NCBI GenBank assembly: GCA_013368375.1
Contig: JAACJP010000011.1
Coordinates: 620,001 to 684,000 of the forward strand
Source of the DNA: Tricholomella constricta
Taxonomy: Eukaryota > Basidiomycota > Agaricomycetes > Agaricales > Lyophyllaceae
Direction: 5' to 3'
Length of the DNA: 64,000 nucleotides
Shown here piece by piece: positions 1-9,451 of this stretch. The notes beneath the pieces were generated by a model. The model did not search any database. It was not told the origin of the DNA and saw only the letters and a program-made list of their open reading frames with translations. The translations under genes were made by a program, and so were the position numbers. The first letter of the stretch is position 1; every line of letters begins with the position of its first letter.

Positions 1-41
1 CGACTCCGGCTCATCACCCTGGCGCTCGTACCACCTCAAGA

Positions 42-3000
42 TTGTCCACGTCATCAGTCCCGCATCACCTTCCTCTACGTACTCCTGCCGTTGTTTCTTC
101 TTTCCCAGCGGCGGGAACATGGTCACATACTTTACATCGTGCCAATTCAGTTGAGTCTCATCGTCTCGTTCCTCTTTCTTCGCGTAAACCATACAGTACT
201 ACTATCAGTCCATCCCATGCACGCAATCATTCCAATTCGTCTTACCACCCACCTCCCAGTCCATCCCCTGCCCCTCGGGAGATTTCACCCGCATATATGC
301 AGTCTTCGCACGTTTCTTTACCCGTACATGTTCATTCTCCTTCTCGTCCCCCTACAATACCGATCTCCCCTTCTCCCTTACGGCGTTCTTTCTCTCCCAT
401 TCGTTCTCCCATTCATGTTCGCATTAATACTCCTCTTGCCCCTCAACCTCGCTATCCAGTTTCTGTCCCGCTTCTGAATTCTTCATCTCCATTGCCTCCA
501 TCGCATACACCTCTCTTTTATCCTTCTCCGCTATCAGCTCCTCATTCTCATTCCACCCACATTTCTTCTGCGCATACTGTATCACCTGTTTCGGTTCGCT
601 CTCAGCTTTCTCGCCTCCCTTCTCCTGCTTGTTCTCTCCCTGACCCTCCGCAGAACCCTACCTACAATTTTACCGAAACAAAACTTCCTTCTACTGCTCA
701 TATTCCGTTACTTAATCGGGCTGATGACTGGGCGGAATGGTACTCTGGCGTGCAGAGCACTATCGAACACACGGGACTTTGGGCATTCGTCGCTCCGGAT
801 CCACTTCCTGGTGCCTACCTGGATCCGGCTTCTATCCCTACATTTCCTCCCTTTGTCGATTTCGCTGCTCATGGTGTAGGCTCCCCCGAACTCGAGGCGT
901 ATCAGGCTTGGTGGCGACTCGACGATGTCGTTTCCTATATCATTACGAGTCGTTTGGGCAGTTCTCCCCGTCGCCTTCTTCCCCTCGAAAAACGCGACGC
1001 TTACGGCCATCGTATCTCTTCATCTCAAGGTCTCTTACTCATCCTTCGGGAGAAGTATGGGGTTGGGAATGCGGCTGCTGCGGAACTCCTCAAATCGGAA
1101 ACCCTCTCTCGCAAGGCACATTCTATTGGCGGGATCGTTCCTTACGTTACATCCTGGCAACAAGCAGTTATGCAGACTCAGTCGACGCGCTGGCCTTTCA
1201 CCTACTATGAGCAAATCCAGAAATTCGTCGACGGACTCCCGCATATATCTGCCTTTGACAGCCTTCGTACCTCTGTTCGCCTTGACATAGAACGCCTGGA
1301 GGCTGAACGTCAGCTCACTTTCGATTACCTCTCGAATGAGGTTCTTAAAATCGAAATGGATCTTCGACGCCTTGCGGTAGCTCACCCGGCCCACCGTCGC
1401 TCGCACCCCTCAGCGTCCCTCGCCACTGCTCCCTCCTCCGCTCCCCCCGTTACCGTCCCAACTGCGTCTTCCTCGACTCCCTCCGATCGCCCTCTCTGCG
1501 ATAATTGCGGTTCGTACGGTCACCTACGTCCTAACTGTTGGAGGCCTGGTGGAGGTGATGAAGGTGGAAAGGAGCGTTTTCTTGCACAAAAGGCTGCTAG
1601 TCGTCCCACTGCTCTCGTTACGGTTCCTGATCCCGACCGCCCATTATCGCCTGTTGTAGAATCCGAGACCGACACGCCAATTGATTTGATTGACTTGTAC
1701 ACCGCGTGTCCACTTGAACCGCCTATTGAACCCGCTGCCACCTGTTCCCTTCCCCCGTATACTGAATTCGTCTACGCCACCGACTCTCTCGCTCTTCTAT
1801 CGTTGTCCTCCCGCTTTAACTCCCTCCTCGATTCCGGTTGCACCATCCACATCATCCGTGACCGCGACCTGTTCTGGACATACGATTCTTCGAAGGCGCT
1901 TTCTGTCGGTACTGCCAACTGCGGCATTCTTCGTACTCTGGCCAAGGGGGAAGTACGTTTCAGGACCATGCTCGATGGGAAAGAAGTCATCTATCGACTC
2001 CGTGAATGTCTTCATGCTCCGGATGCTCCTATCAACCTGCTCTCAGTTGGTAGCATGACCGAACTCGGTACTCGTCTGACTTTCGAGCCGAATTCCACCA
2101 CTATTCACTTCCCTGCATCGCAATCGCGCCTTGACGGCCATGTCCTGGATGCGACTGTTATCCGTCGTCTGTCCTTCCTATCTTGTGATTTCATCCGACC
2201 GGATTCCTCCTCCCTTCCTGTCGACCTTGCTGAGGCTGTCGTTCTCCCTGCCATCGCCCTTCAGGATTCGGACTTGCGTTTCCCGCGGATCATCGCCTCT
2301 CCAGACCTCTGGCATCGTCGCTTCGGCCACCTGGGTTCTGATGCAACGCGCGCCACCCTGACTAAACCCTTTGCGACCGGCATCGATTACTCGGGTGCTT
2401 TCTCTGACTCCCATTGTATCCCTTGCCTGATCGGCAAACAGCCTCAACGTCCTTACGACAATTTCGCCCGTCGTGCCTCCCGCGTTTGTGAACTACTCCA
2501 CATGGACACTTGTGGACCGTTCCCCGTCCAAACCCCTCAAGGTCACACTCTGTTCCATACTATCCTTGACGATTTTTCGAACTTCGGCAGCACCCGCCTC
2601 TTATCCCATAAAGATGCCGCTTCGTCTCATTATAAGGATACAGAAGCGTCCTGGGAACTCAAGACTGGTGAACGCGTTCGTAGTGTTCGTTCAGATGGTG
2701 CCGGCGAATTTGTTGGTGGAGTTCTCAAGGACCACTTTGCGTCGCGAGGCATCGAGCATCAGATTACCGCGGCCTATGCCCATTCCCAGAATGGTAAAGC
2801 GGAACGGTACATTCGGACGCTCCAGGACTCTGCGCAGACACTCCTTGCAGATTCTGGTCTACCACCTTCGTTTCTTGGCGATGCTATCCTCACCTCCCAA
2901 TACCTCCGTAATCGTCTTCCGACTTCCACTTTAGACGCTCCCCTCACTCCTTATGAAGTTATGGAGAAGAAGAAGCCGGATCTCGCCCACCTTCGAGTCT

Positions 3001-5270
3001 GGGGTTGCCAATGCTTTGTGGCGATTCCTCCCGAACTCCGTGTCAAAGGTGGCCCTCGCCGTTTTGAAGCAATTTTTGTCGGCTATGACGATTCTCGTAT
3101 CGGTTGGCGGGTTCGCGACCTCAATGGAAAGTATTCCTTTTCACGCGATGTTATTTTCAACGAGAGTGTTCGCGGTGCTCTCCGTCCTCACGATGTCGTG
3201 GTCTCCCCTCCGTCTCCTTCCCCCCACTCATCGTCCTCGTCCCCGCCTCCTCCTGACAGCTCTCCTCTTGCTTCGTTGGCTCCTCCTACACCGCCCGTAC
3301 AACCTCGTTCTCGTCGACAGGCCTCTCTTACTGATCGTGGTCGCGTGTATGCGGAGTCCATCAAGCATCGGGATGAGAACCTAGCTCGACTACGTGCTAA
3401 TCGTGCCACTCGCAAACTGGCGGAGACTGCACTTTCTGGGGTTGATCCATCTTTCCACTCTGTCGACGCTATTGAGGATTTCATCGCCCTTCTTTCGACG
3501 GATTCGTTCACATCCAACCCATCCGACCTTCTATCTTTCGAGTCCTCTACACTCGCCGACTACAAGGCCTACTCTGCGCATCCTGAAGGTCTCCACTGGA
3601 AGACTCCACGTCCCTTTAATCCTGACGTTCCCCCTGCCAGTTACGCGGAGGCCATCTCTCGCCCTGATGCTCCCGTTTGGTTAGCTGCGATGAAACGCGA
3701 ATATGATAGTCTGATGGACCTGGGCGTCTTTAAACTCTGTACTCTCCCTTCAGATCGTAAAGCTATTGGTCTTCGATGGGTCTACGACTTTAAACATAAC
3801 CCTGATGGCTCCATTATCCGCGGTCTCGAAAAGGCTCGTCTAGTCGCCCGTGGCTTTGCTCAACGTCCCGAAGACTATGGCGATACTTATTCTCCCGTCG
3901 CCAAACTTACCAGCATCCGCATCGTTTTCGCCTTCGCTGCCAAGAACGGCCTCCATCTCTTCACTTTCGACGTGAAGACCGCTTTCCTAAACGCACTCCT
4001 GTCCCACGTCCTCTACTGTAAACAAATTCCGGGTTTTCCTGAAGCCGACAAGACTCTCGTGTACCTCTGTATCCGTGCGATTTACGGGCTTAAGCAATCC
4101 TCTCACGAGTGGTATGCCCTTCTTCGTCGCGTTCTTGAGGCTATCGGCCTTGCCCGTTGTGAAGTCGACCATGCGGTCTTCTACGCTCGTTTTCTCTCTC
4201 CCCCTCACCCTTCGATCCCAATGCCTCCCGACAATCAGCCCCTCCTCATTATCATCCCCGTCCATGTCGACGACGGTCTGGTCGCTACGAACTCTGTCCC
4301 TCTGTATCATTGGGTTTTGTCCGAGATGAACAAGTCGTTCAAGGTTGTGGATCTCGGCGCGGCCTCGCTATACTTGGGTATTCGCATTATTCGTGATCTA
4401 CCTCAACGGAAACTGTGGCTCTCTCAGAAATCCTTCGTCGTTGATCTCCTCGCCCAGTACAACCTCAGTAACGCTCATCCAGCTACCCTCCCACTCCACA
4501 AAAAGTTATCTACTCTCCCTGACGCGCCGCCGAACGCCCTTCCCGAGGTCCCGGATAGTGAAGTTACCATCCATTACCAGCGCCTCGTGGGATCTATCCT
4601 CTATCTGGCACTCTGTACCCGCCCGGATTTAGCATATACCGCGATGGCGTTGGGCCAATTTAACGCCTCTCCTTCCCGGGCCCATCTTCTCGCCGCTAAG
4701 GGTGTCCTCCGGTACTTGATCAAGACCCTTGATTATTCTTTGGAGTACAACTTTTCTCAAGCTCCTGTCGGCCCCCCCCTTCGCTTGATGATTCCTAGCG
4801 ACTGTGGGATGATGGACGCCGACTGGGCTTCTGACGAGTCTCGCCGAAGCGTATCCGGGTACATTTTCTTTATGTACTCTAGCCTCGTCTCGTGGAGTGC
4901 TGTCCGCCAGCGCACCGTTGCCTTATCCTCTACTGAAGCCGAATACATGTCGATCTCCCATGCTATGAAGGAAGCCATTTGGATTCGACAATTCCTCCGT
5001 TCCCTCGGCCTCCCGGCTCCACATCCCTTTCCCCTTCTATGTGATAATCAAAGCGCTATTGAAATCGCCAACTCCGACTCCACTTCCTCTCGCTCAAAGC
5101 ATATCGACATTCGTTACCACTTTATTCGCGAACATATTCGCTCCGGTTCTTTCGCTACCTCTTGGATCTCAACTTCGGAGATGACGGCCGATATTCTTAC
5201 GAAACTTCTGCCTCTTCCACTCCATCTCCGCCATTGTCGCTCGCTAGGCTTGGTTCCTTTATCTACTTAA
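42..5270 (+). CDS. Ty1/Copia retrotransposon Gag-Pol polyprotein (intact frame)
   Basis: One uninterrupted 1742-residue frame carries the whole Copia set in the usual order. A Ser/Pro-rich N-terminus leads into a Gag region with a zinc knuckle (CDNCGSYGHLRPNC, about residue 486). Then come an aspartic protease with LLDSGC (about 595), the GAG-pre-integrase motif WHRRFGHLG (about 757), and an integrase core with D (HMDTCGP), D (RSDGAGEF) and E (NGKAERY). The reverse transcriptase has DVKTAFLNA and the active-site box HVDDGL (about 1408; HVDD in place of the common YVDD). The RNase H has DADWAS, SSTEAEY and KHIDIRYHF. Protease-integrase-RT-RNase H order defines Copia rather than Gypsy. Only 41 bp of 5' leader is in the window, so the 5' LTR lies outside. 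No frameshift or stop is seen, so the protein could be functional. Confidence 0.95.
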   Translation: MSTSSVPHHLPLRTPAVVSSFPAAGTWSHTLHRANSVESHRLVPLSSRKPYSTTISPSHARNHSNSSYHPPPSPSPAPREISPAYMQSSHVSLPVHVHSPSRPPTIPISPSPLRRSFSPIRSPIHVRINTPLAPQPRYPVSVPLLNSSSPLPPSHTPLFYPSPLSAPHSHSTHISSAHTVSPVSVRSQLSRLPSPACSLPDPPQNPTYNFTETKLPSTAHIPLLNRADDWAEWYSGVQSTIEHTGLWAFVAPDPLPGAYLDPASIPTFPPFVDFAAHGVGSPELEAYQAWWRLDDVVSYIITSRLGSSPRRLLPLEKRDAYGHRISSSQGLLLILREKYGVGNAAAAELLKSETLSRKAHSIGGIVPYVTSWQQAVMQTQSTRWPFTYYEQIQKFVDGLPHISAFDSLRTSVRLDIERLEAERQLTFDYLSNEVLKIEMDLRRLAVAHPAHRRSHPSASLATAPSSAPPVTVPTASSSTPSDRPLCDNCGSYGHLRPNCWRPGGGDEGGKERFLAQKAASRPTALVTVPDPDRPLSPVVESETDTPIDLIDLYTACPLEPPIEPAATCSLPPYTEFVYATDSLALLSLSSRFNSLLDSGCTIHIIRDRDLFWTYDSSKALSVGTANCGILRTLAKGEVRFRTMLDGKEVIYRLRECLHAPDAPINLLSVGSMTELGTRLTFEPNSTTIHFPASQSRLDGHVLDATVIRRLSFLSCDFIRPDSSSLPVDLAEAVVLPAIALQDSDLRFPRIIASPDLWHRRFGHLGSDATRATLTKPFATGIDYSGAFSDSHCIPCLIGKQPQRPYDNFARRASRVCELLHMDTCGPFPVQTPQGHTLFHTILDDFSNFGSTRLLSHKDAASSHYKDTEASWELKTGERVRSVRSDGAGEFVGGVLKDHFASRGIEHQITAAYAHSQNGKAERYIRTLQDSAQTLLADSGLPPSFLGDAILTSQYLRNRLPTSTLDAPLTPYEVMEKKKPDLAHLRVWGCQCFVAIPPELRVKGGPRRFEAIFVGYDDSRIGWRVRDLNGKYSFSRDVIFNESVRGALRPHDVVVSPPSPSPHSSSSSPPPPDSSPLASLAPPTPPVQPRSRRQASLTDRGRVYAESIKHRDENLARLRANRATRKLAETALSGVDPSFHSVDAIEDFIALLSTDSFTSNPSDLLSFESSTLADYKAYSAHPEGLHWKTPRPFNPDVPPASYAEAISRPDAPVWLAAMKREYDSLMDLGVFKLCTLPSDRKAIGLRWVYDFKHNPDGSIIRGLEKARLVARGFAQRPEDYGDTYSPVAKLTSIRIVFAFAAKNGLHLFTFDVKTAFLNALLSHVLYCKQIPGFPEADKTLVYLCIRAIYGLKQSSHEWYALLRRVLEAIGLARCEVDHAVFYARFLSPPHPSIPMPPDNQPLLIIIPVHVDDGLVATNSVPLYHWVLSEMNKSFKVVDLGAASLYLGIRIIRDLPQRKLWLSQKSFVVDLLAQYNLSNAHPATLPLHKKLSTLPDAPPNALPEVPDSEVTIHYQRLVGSILYLALCTRPDLAYTAMALGQFNASPSRAHLLAAKGVLRYLIKTLDYSLEYNFSQAPVGPPLRLMIPSDCGMMDADWASDESRRSVSGYIFFMYSSLVSWSAVRQRTVALSSTEAEYMSISHAMKEAIWIRQFLRSLGLPAPHPFPLLCDNQSAIEIANSDSTSSRSKHIDIRYHFIREHIRSGSFATSWISTSEMTADILTKLLPLPLHLRHCRSLGLVPLST

Positions 5271-5305
5271 CCTTTCCATTCATGTACTCCACTCTGATGG
5301 GGTTG

Positions 5306-5670
5306 TGTTGGACTCGTTCCTCCTCCTTTCTCATCGCTTACGTACATCTTGTCATGTGACCGTTCGTATATCTTCGCGTCGTCGCGTCGCCATCCTCAGC
5401 TGTTCCTGTTTACTCCAGAACACTGAGGATGTACGTATACTCACTATTCTCCTTTACTTGTAACTCATCCAATATCCCCTAGTCCATACTCTAGGTATAT
5501 TGAATGATTAGCTGTTCCTGTTTACTCCAGAACACTGAGGATTCCATACTCTAGATCGGATCAGGCCATCAACCCGGACCGCTGAAAGCAAATGCGAAAA
5601 CATTTCCGGGGTCAGGCGGTCATGAGGACGAACACTATAAGTAAGTAAACACATGCGGACTGCGAGAAGA
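5306..5670 (+). repeat. Probable 3' LTR of the Copia element (boundaries approximate)
   Basis: About 36 bp after the pol stop there is a short G-rich tract (GATGGGG, 5297-5303), then TGTTGGACTC, a plausible LTR start. The right end is placed just before a primer-binding-like site at 5671, but no clean CA end is visible there. The 5' LTR is outside the window, so the two cannot be compared. The segment contains short direct repeats and a hairpin, typical of an LTR regulatory region. Confidence 0.45.
5392..5542. repeat. Hairpin-forming 33-bp direct repeat in the Copia LTR region
   Basis: At 5392-5430 the arms ATCCTCAG and CTGAGGAT flank a second inner pair TGTTC/GAACA, forming a two-part hairpin. 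The segment 5398-5430 recurs at 5510-5542 without the full left arm. A smaller repeat, TCCATACTCTAG, sits after each half (about 5483 and 5544). A terminator or RNA-dimerisation role for such an LTR hairpin is speculation. Confidence 0.7.
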
Positions 5671-5681
5671 TGGTATCAGAG
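5671..5681 (+). other. Primer-binding-site-like sequence (tRNA-Met type)
   Basis: TGGTATCAGAG matches the start of the site complementary to initiator tRNA-Met used by many Copia elements. It lies downstream of the 3' LTR, where no PBS is expected for a single element. That suggests a second, tandem or recombined LTR-leader unit, unless it is chance. Confidence 0.4.
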
Positions 5682-5692
5682 TCTCGCCTCTA

Positions 5693-6999
5693 GATGTTCT
5701 CCTCGCAGTGTCCTTGCTTCTCGCGATCTTAGCTGCTGCTCCAAGTATGTCCTCGGTCACCATCGCACACTCACCAAGCTCACTTTGCTTGACCGCAGGT
5801 ATCATCACCATCAGGGACTCCACTGTCACAGAGTGAGCTTGACATTGCACGATGACAACGCGCTCCTCATCTTAATCTGCAGTGACGCAGGCTGGGGCAA
5901 GGGATTCGTAAGTACTCTGCTCAAAAAGAAAAAGAAAAAAGGTCCTAAATCCTGCTATCGTCCACAAGTGCGCAGACACCACCGGCTTAGCCAGCTGCAT
6001 CAATCTATCCGTCAGCGGGGTTAGTACCGTGACCAGTGCCGCATTCATTCTCAATTGCATATAAAACACAAGTGCTCATGCTCACCTGTCGTCCGGCTTT
6101 CACAGACTACCACTGTCTCTTGGCAGGCCCAGCCAGAATACTCGACAATGCTTTCGGCGTGCAAGACCGCTCATACCTAGCAACTATCCAGTGAGTGACC
6201 AGAATAGGAGAGAAATCCATCCCTCCAACTTATGGTCTGGGATAGATTTGGCCACAACGACCGTGAGTGAAGCAACCCTTTTCGCCCCCCGCGCACTGTA
6301 TAAAGGCACCGCAGAGAAAGTAATGAACACCGCGACCTTCGCCGACAGCCTCAAATCGCTCACCAACAAAATCCAGGTGCGTCAACCATGTCCATCCATC
6401 CGAAAATATCCAAAACCATGTCTCTGCGCGCACAGGGCGCCGGATGCTCGCCGATCCTCGTAACCTCCCTCTGCCGTCGCACCTTCTCCGGAACGACCCT
6501 GACAGACATCCTGGCGCCGTACAGCGACCAAACTATTGCCGTCGCCCGGACCCTCAAGCTCCCCGTGCGTAACCTCCCTCCTTCCCAGCAAGCCTCACTC
6601 ACTCAACCACCCCTTCCCCATATACCATATACCATATACGTATACGTATAGCTCCTCCCCCTGCTCGCAGACTGCAAGACATACATCCAGAAACTCGGAA
6701 AACCCAACGCCATGCAGTTTAACCTGGATTACACCACCACCGTCAAGAAGGACACGACCCACCTCAACGAGTCAGTCAGTCAGTTCATCAGCCTCTCTCG
6801 CTTATGTACCATGCAATTGCAATGTACCCCGGCAGGACGCTGACCAAAATGCGGTTTTTGGTCGTCCGATTACAGGCTGGGCGCGAGATACTTTGGCAGG
6901 ATGGTCGCCGACGAGGTCGAAGGCAGAATGCCTGCGCTCGGTGCGAACGTCAAGGCCGACGCAGAATTATCTGCGAAGATCGCCGCAGGCACGCTCTGA
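5693..6999 (+). CDS. GDSL/SGNH esterase, rhamnogalacturonan acetylesterase-like, probably damaged at its 5' end
   Basis: Splicing about seven short introns (for example 5833-5882 and 5908-5968) gives a protein with SGNH-hydrolase blocks in order. Block I is RDSTVTDDAGWGKGF (GDS is expected; the Gly is Arg here). Block II is NLSVSG. Block III is IQFGHND (about 6230-6260). Block V is KKDTTHLNELGARYF, with the catalytic Asp-His pair. The nearest family is CE12 esterases, which remove acetyl groups from pectin outside the cell. A signal-peptide-like stretch, VLLAVSLLLAILAAAPS, precedes block I. Its frame has no ATG, and the ATG at 5693 is one nucleotide out of frame with it, as if a frameshift follows the start. 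The next in-frame ATG is 5747, which would lose the signal peptide. The stop TGA is at 6997-6999. The fold is well supported; activity is doubtful. Confidence 0.7.
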
Positions 7000-7158
7000 C
7001 ATTGAACATGAACAGATGTGTGGGTCGGGTTCGTGGATCACGCTTCTTGATAAAGTTAGTTAAGTTAGGGTGAGAATGCCGATCCCTGAAATTAAAGCTC
7101 TGCTCAGGCAGAATCATTTTTTTGCGATTGATACACTGCAAAGAAAGATGAGCTCTTA

Positions 7159-9223
7159 TCATTCCACCCTCCTCACCCTCGGTACCAGCGCCCACAGCGC
7201 CACCATCAACGTCATCATCCCAATCAAGCTGCCCAGCCACCACAGAACACCACAATCAGCATCATAAGACCAAAAAAAAAAAAAAAAACGACAAAAGACA
7301 AGCACACTCACAACGGCTGCAAACTCCCAATCCCAAACCTCGCCGCCAGCGCGCCCGTCAAGAACGGGAGCACCGCGCTGCCCGCCTGGCCGAACCCCGC
7401 GATCCGGCCAATCGCGCCCGTCAGTATCCAGCGCGGCAATATGCGCCCCGCGTGGCTGATGGCGATGGGGTATAAAGGACCGAGGAGCCCGACGAGGGCG
7501 ACGGCGACGGCGTTGCCGATGAGGGAGGGGACGAACCAGACTGTGAATCGAGCCTTGGGGGTGGTGTTTTAATTGGGGAGGGATGGAGGGAAGGGAAAGG
7601 AAGAGAAGGGAGGGGAGGGAGACGCACCCGATTGCGAGGATGGCGTATATGAAGATGGCGAGGCGCTCTCCAACCTGAAAAAGGGCAGGTCAGTGATTCT
7701 GATTGCGACCTGAGGAACAGCCGGACAGTACCTTCTGGTTCACCCACAGCAGTGCGACGCGGCCCAGCATGAGCCCTGAAAGAACAGATAGCTATCAACC
7801 CACAGGACCGGTGCAGCGTTGAACGGGATCTCATGAGATCAGATCATGCACCTTACCGCCAAAGAACCCAGCGGAGATGTACCCAGACGACGGCCCTCCA
7901 TGTCGTTCCTCCACAATGAACGTGACGATCCAACCTGTGCGTGTTTGGACTCAGATGTTCAAGGCCCGGCTCAATTAGGGACTCTGGACAAACCTGCGAT
8001 AGTGACCTCGACGCCAACGTACACACAAGGATGAAGAATGCAAGGAGGTGCACGGTCCTATGGCTTATGATCACGCGGAACTTGTTGCTGCTGGTGCTCC
8101 CGTCTTGCTCGGCCACGGTTTCGCCAACCTGTCGTAGGCATTCTGTAGGCAGACAAGAGTAGATTGGTGGTGTGTTTAGAAGAGCGTGCCTCTCCCGGAC
8201 AAGACATGAGACCTAGACGCATACAGCACATACCGTCTTGTGTCTTGAACCGGAAGACTGCGATGAGAAAGAGGGTGTTGGAGATCGAGAGGCCCAGCGA
8301 GATGAGGAAGTAGAATGACCAGTGGTGCATCTGCGCAAACTGGGTTGCGACGAGGGGCGCGCACAATGCGCCAGCGCCTGTCATGGTAATGCATCCCGTT
8401 CAGCACCTAGTTGGCACCGACGTTACGAGTAGCTCGAGGAAACGCACCACACAGCGTGCAGGATGCCCATTTTCGCTTCGGCGTTGTCTCTGAGACGGGC
8501 TACGAAGCCGTTAGGTTGGGCATCCTGTTCTCAGCATGAGCTTGTGAAGATCTCCAATTCACTGTATGTACTCGTATATTACCTGAAGAGCTATTCCAAC
8601 ACCGTTGATCACATATGACACAACGAACGCAGGGAAGGGGAGGCCGGGCGCCTGTATTGAATAAGCTACGTTCTGACACAGGGATCCTGTGTATCGAGAT
8701 GAATGTCGGTGGTGTATCGTGGGATGGGCAGACGCGGATTACCTATTACAATGAGCTAATGGCTGTTAGTAGATCATACGGACCGATGGGCTGAATGCGG
8801 ACACACCTTGCCAAAGCCTAGCTTGTCCGATAACGGGGCATTGATCAACGCCCCGAAAATAAAGCCCTAAAAAAAGGTTATCAAGGAAGTCATGATGATA
8901 CTTACAACTCAAGCTAACACAAAGACTAACGAGACCATGGCGAACCCCACTTGATAAACATTTTGGATCCTGGGTAATAGGGAACCAAGCGTCCCGTCGT
9001 TCCAACCCGCAATGAACAGCGTCCAACACAAAGCAGAAAAATGTAATCGTGCTTTCCAGACCTGATCCCGCGTCGGCGCTAGTTTTTCATCGTTAGGTAC
9101 CGGTGGCTCCCTATTCACGGATGGAATGGTCGCGATCGCCTCATCTAAGACGTGCTTCCGACCTGAGAGATCGCGGTGAATGTCCAGGAGTTCGATCGTG
9201 GATGTATGCGACATGAGAGACAC
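7159..9223 (-). CDS. MFS transporter, BSC6/fucose-permease-like
   Basis: This is a multi-exon membrane transporter of the major facilitator superfamily. Exon 1 starts at 9223 (alternative Met at 9211) and gives a hydrophilic N-terminus, then the first membrane segment with FIAGWNDGTLGSLLPRIQ, typical of the fungal BSC6/FucP-like branch. Later exons give FGALINAPLSDKLGFGK (loop 2-3 region), GVGIALQ, DAQPNGFVARLRDN and MGILHAV. The C-terminal exons encode IGRIAGFGQAGSAVLPFLTG and a last helix ending ALWALVPRVRRVE, with the stop at 7159-7161. Introns have clear GTGAGT/GTGCGT donors. The substrate cannot be told from sequence; fungal relatives are generally uncharacterised. The gene diverges from the ELYS gene, about 230 bp separating the starts. 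Confidence 0.88.
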
Positions 9224-9451
9224 GAAGTCAACGGGAACTGGGAGCTAGGAGGAACCATTCAAGACGTGCTAAGTAAGCCAAGGAGATCGACGGGGCTGAA
9301 CTCGGGCTGAACATGCTTCCGGAGCGCGCGGTGCTTGGCAGCCGTACGTGCAGGCAGTGCGCAGGAGTTGAGAATTAATTATTGATTCGGGATCTGGAGT
9401 CGTCGACAAAGTTCACACCCGATATGTAGTAGAAGTTGTCGGTGCACTTTG

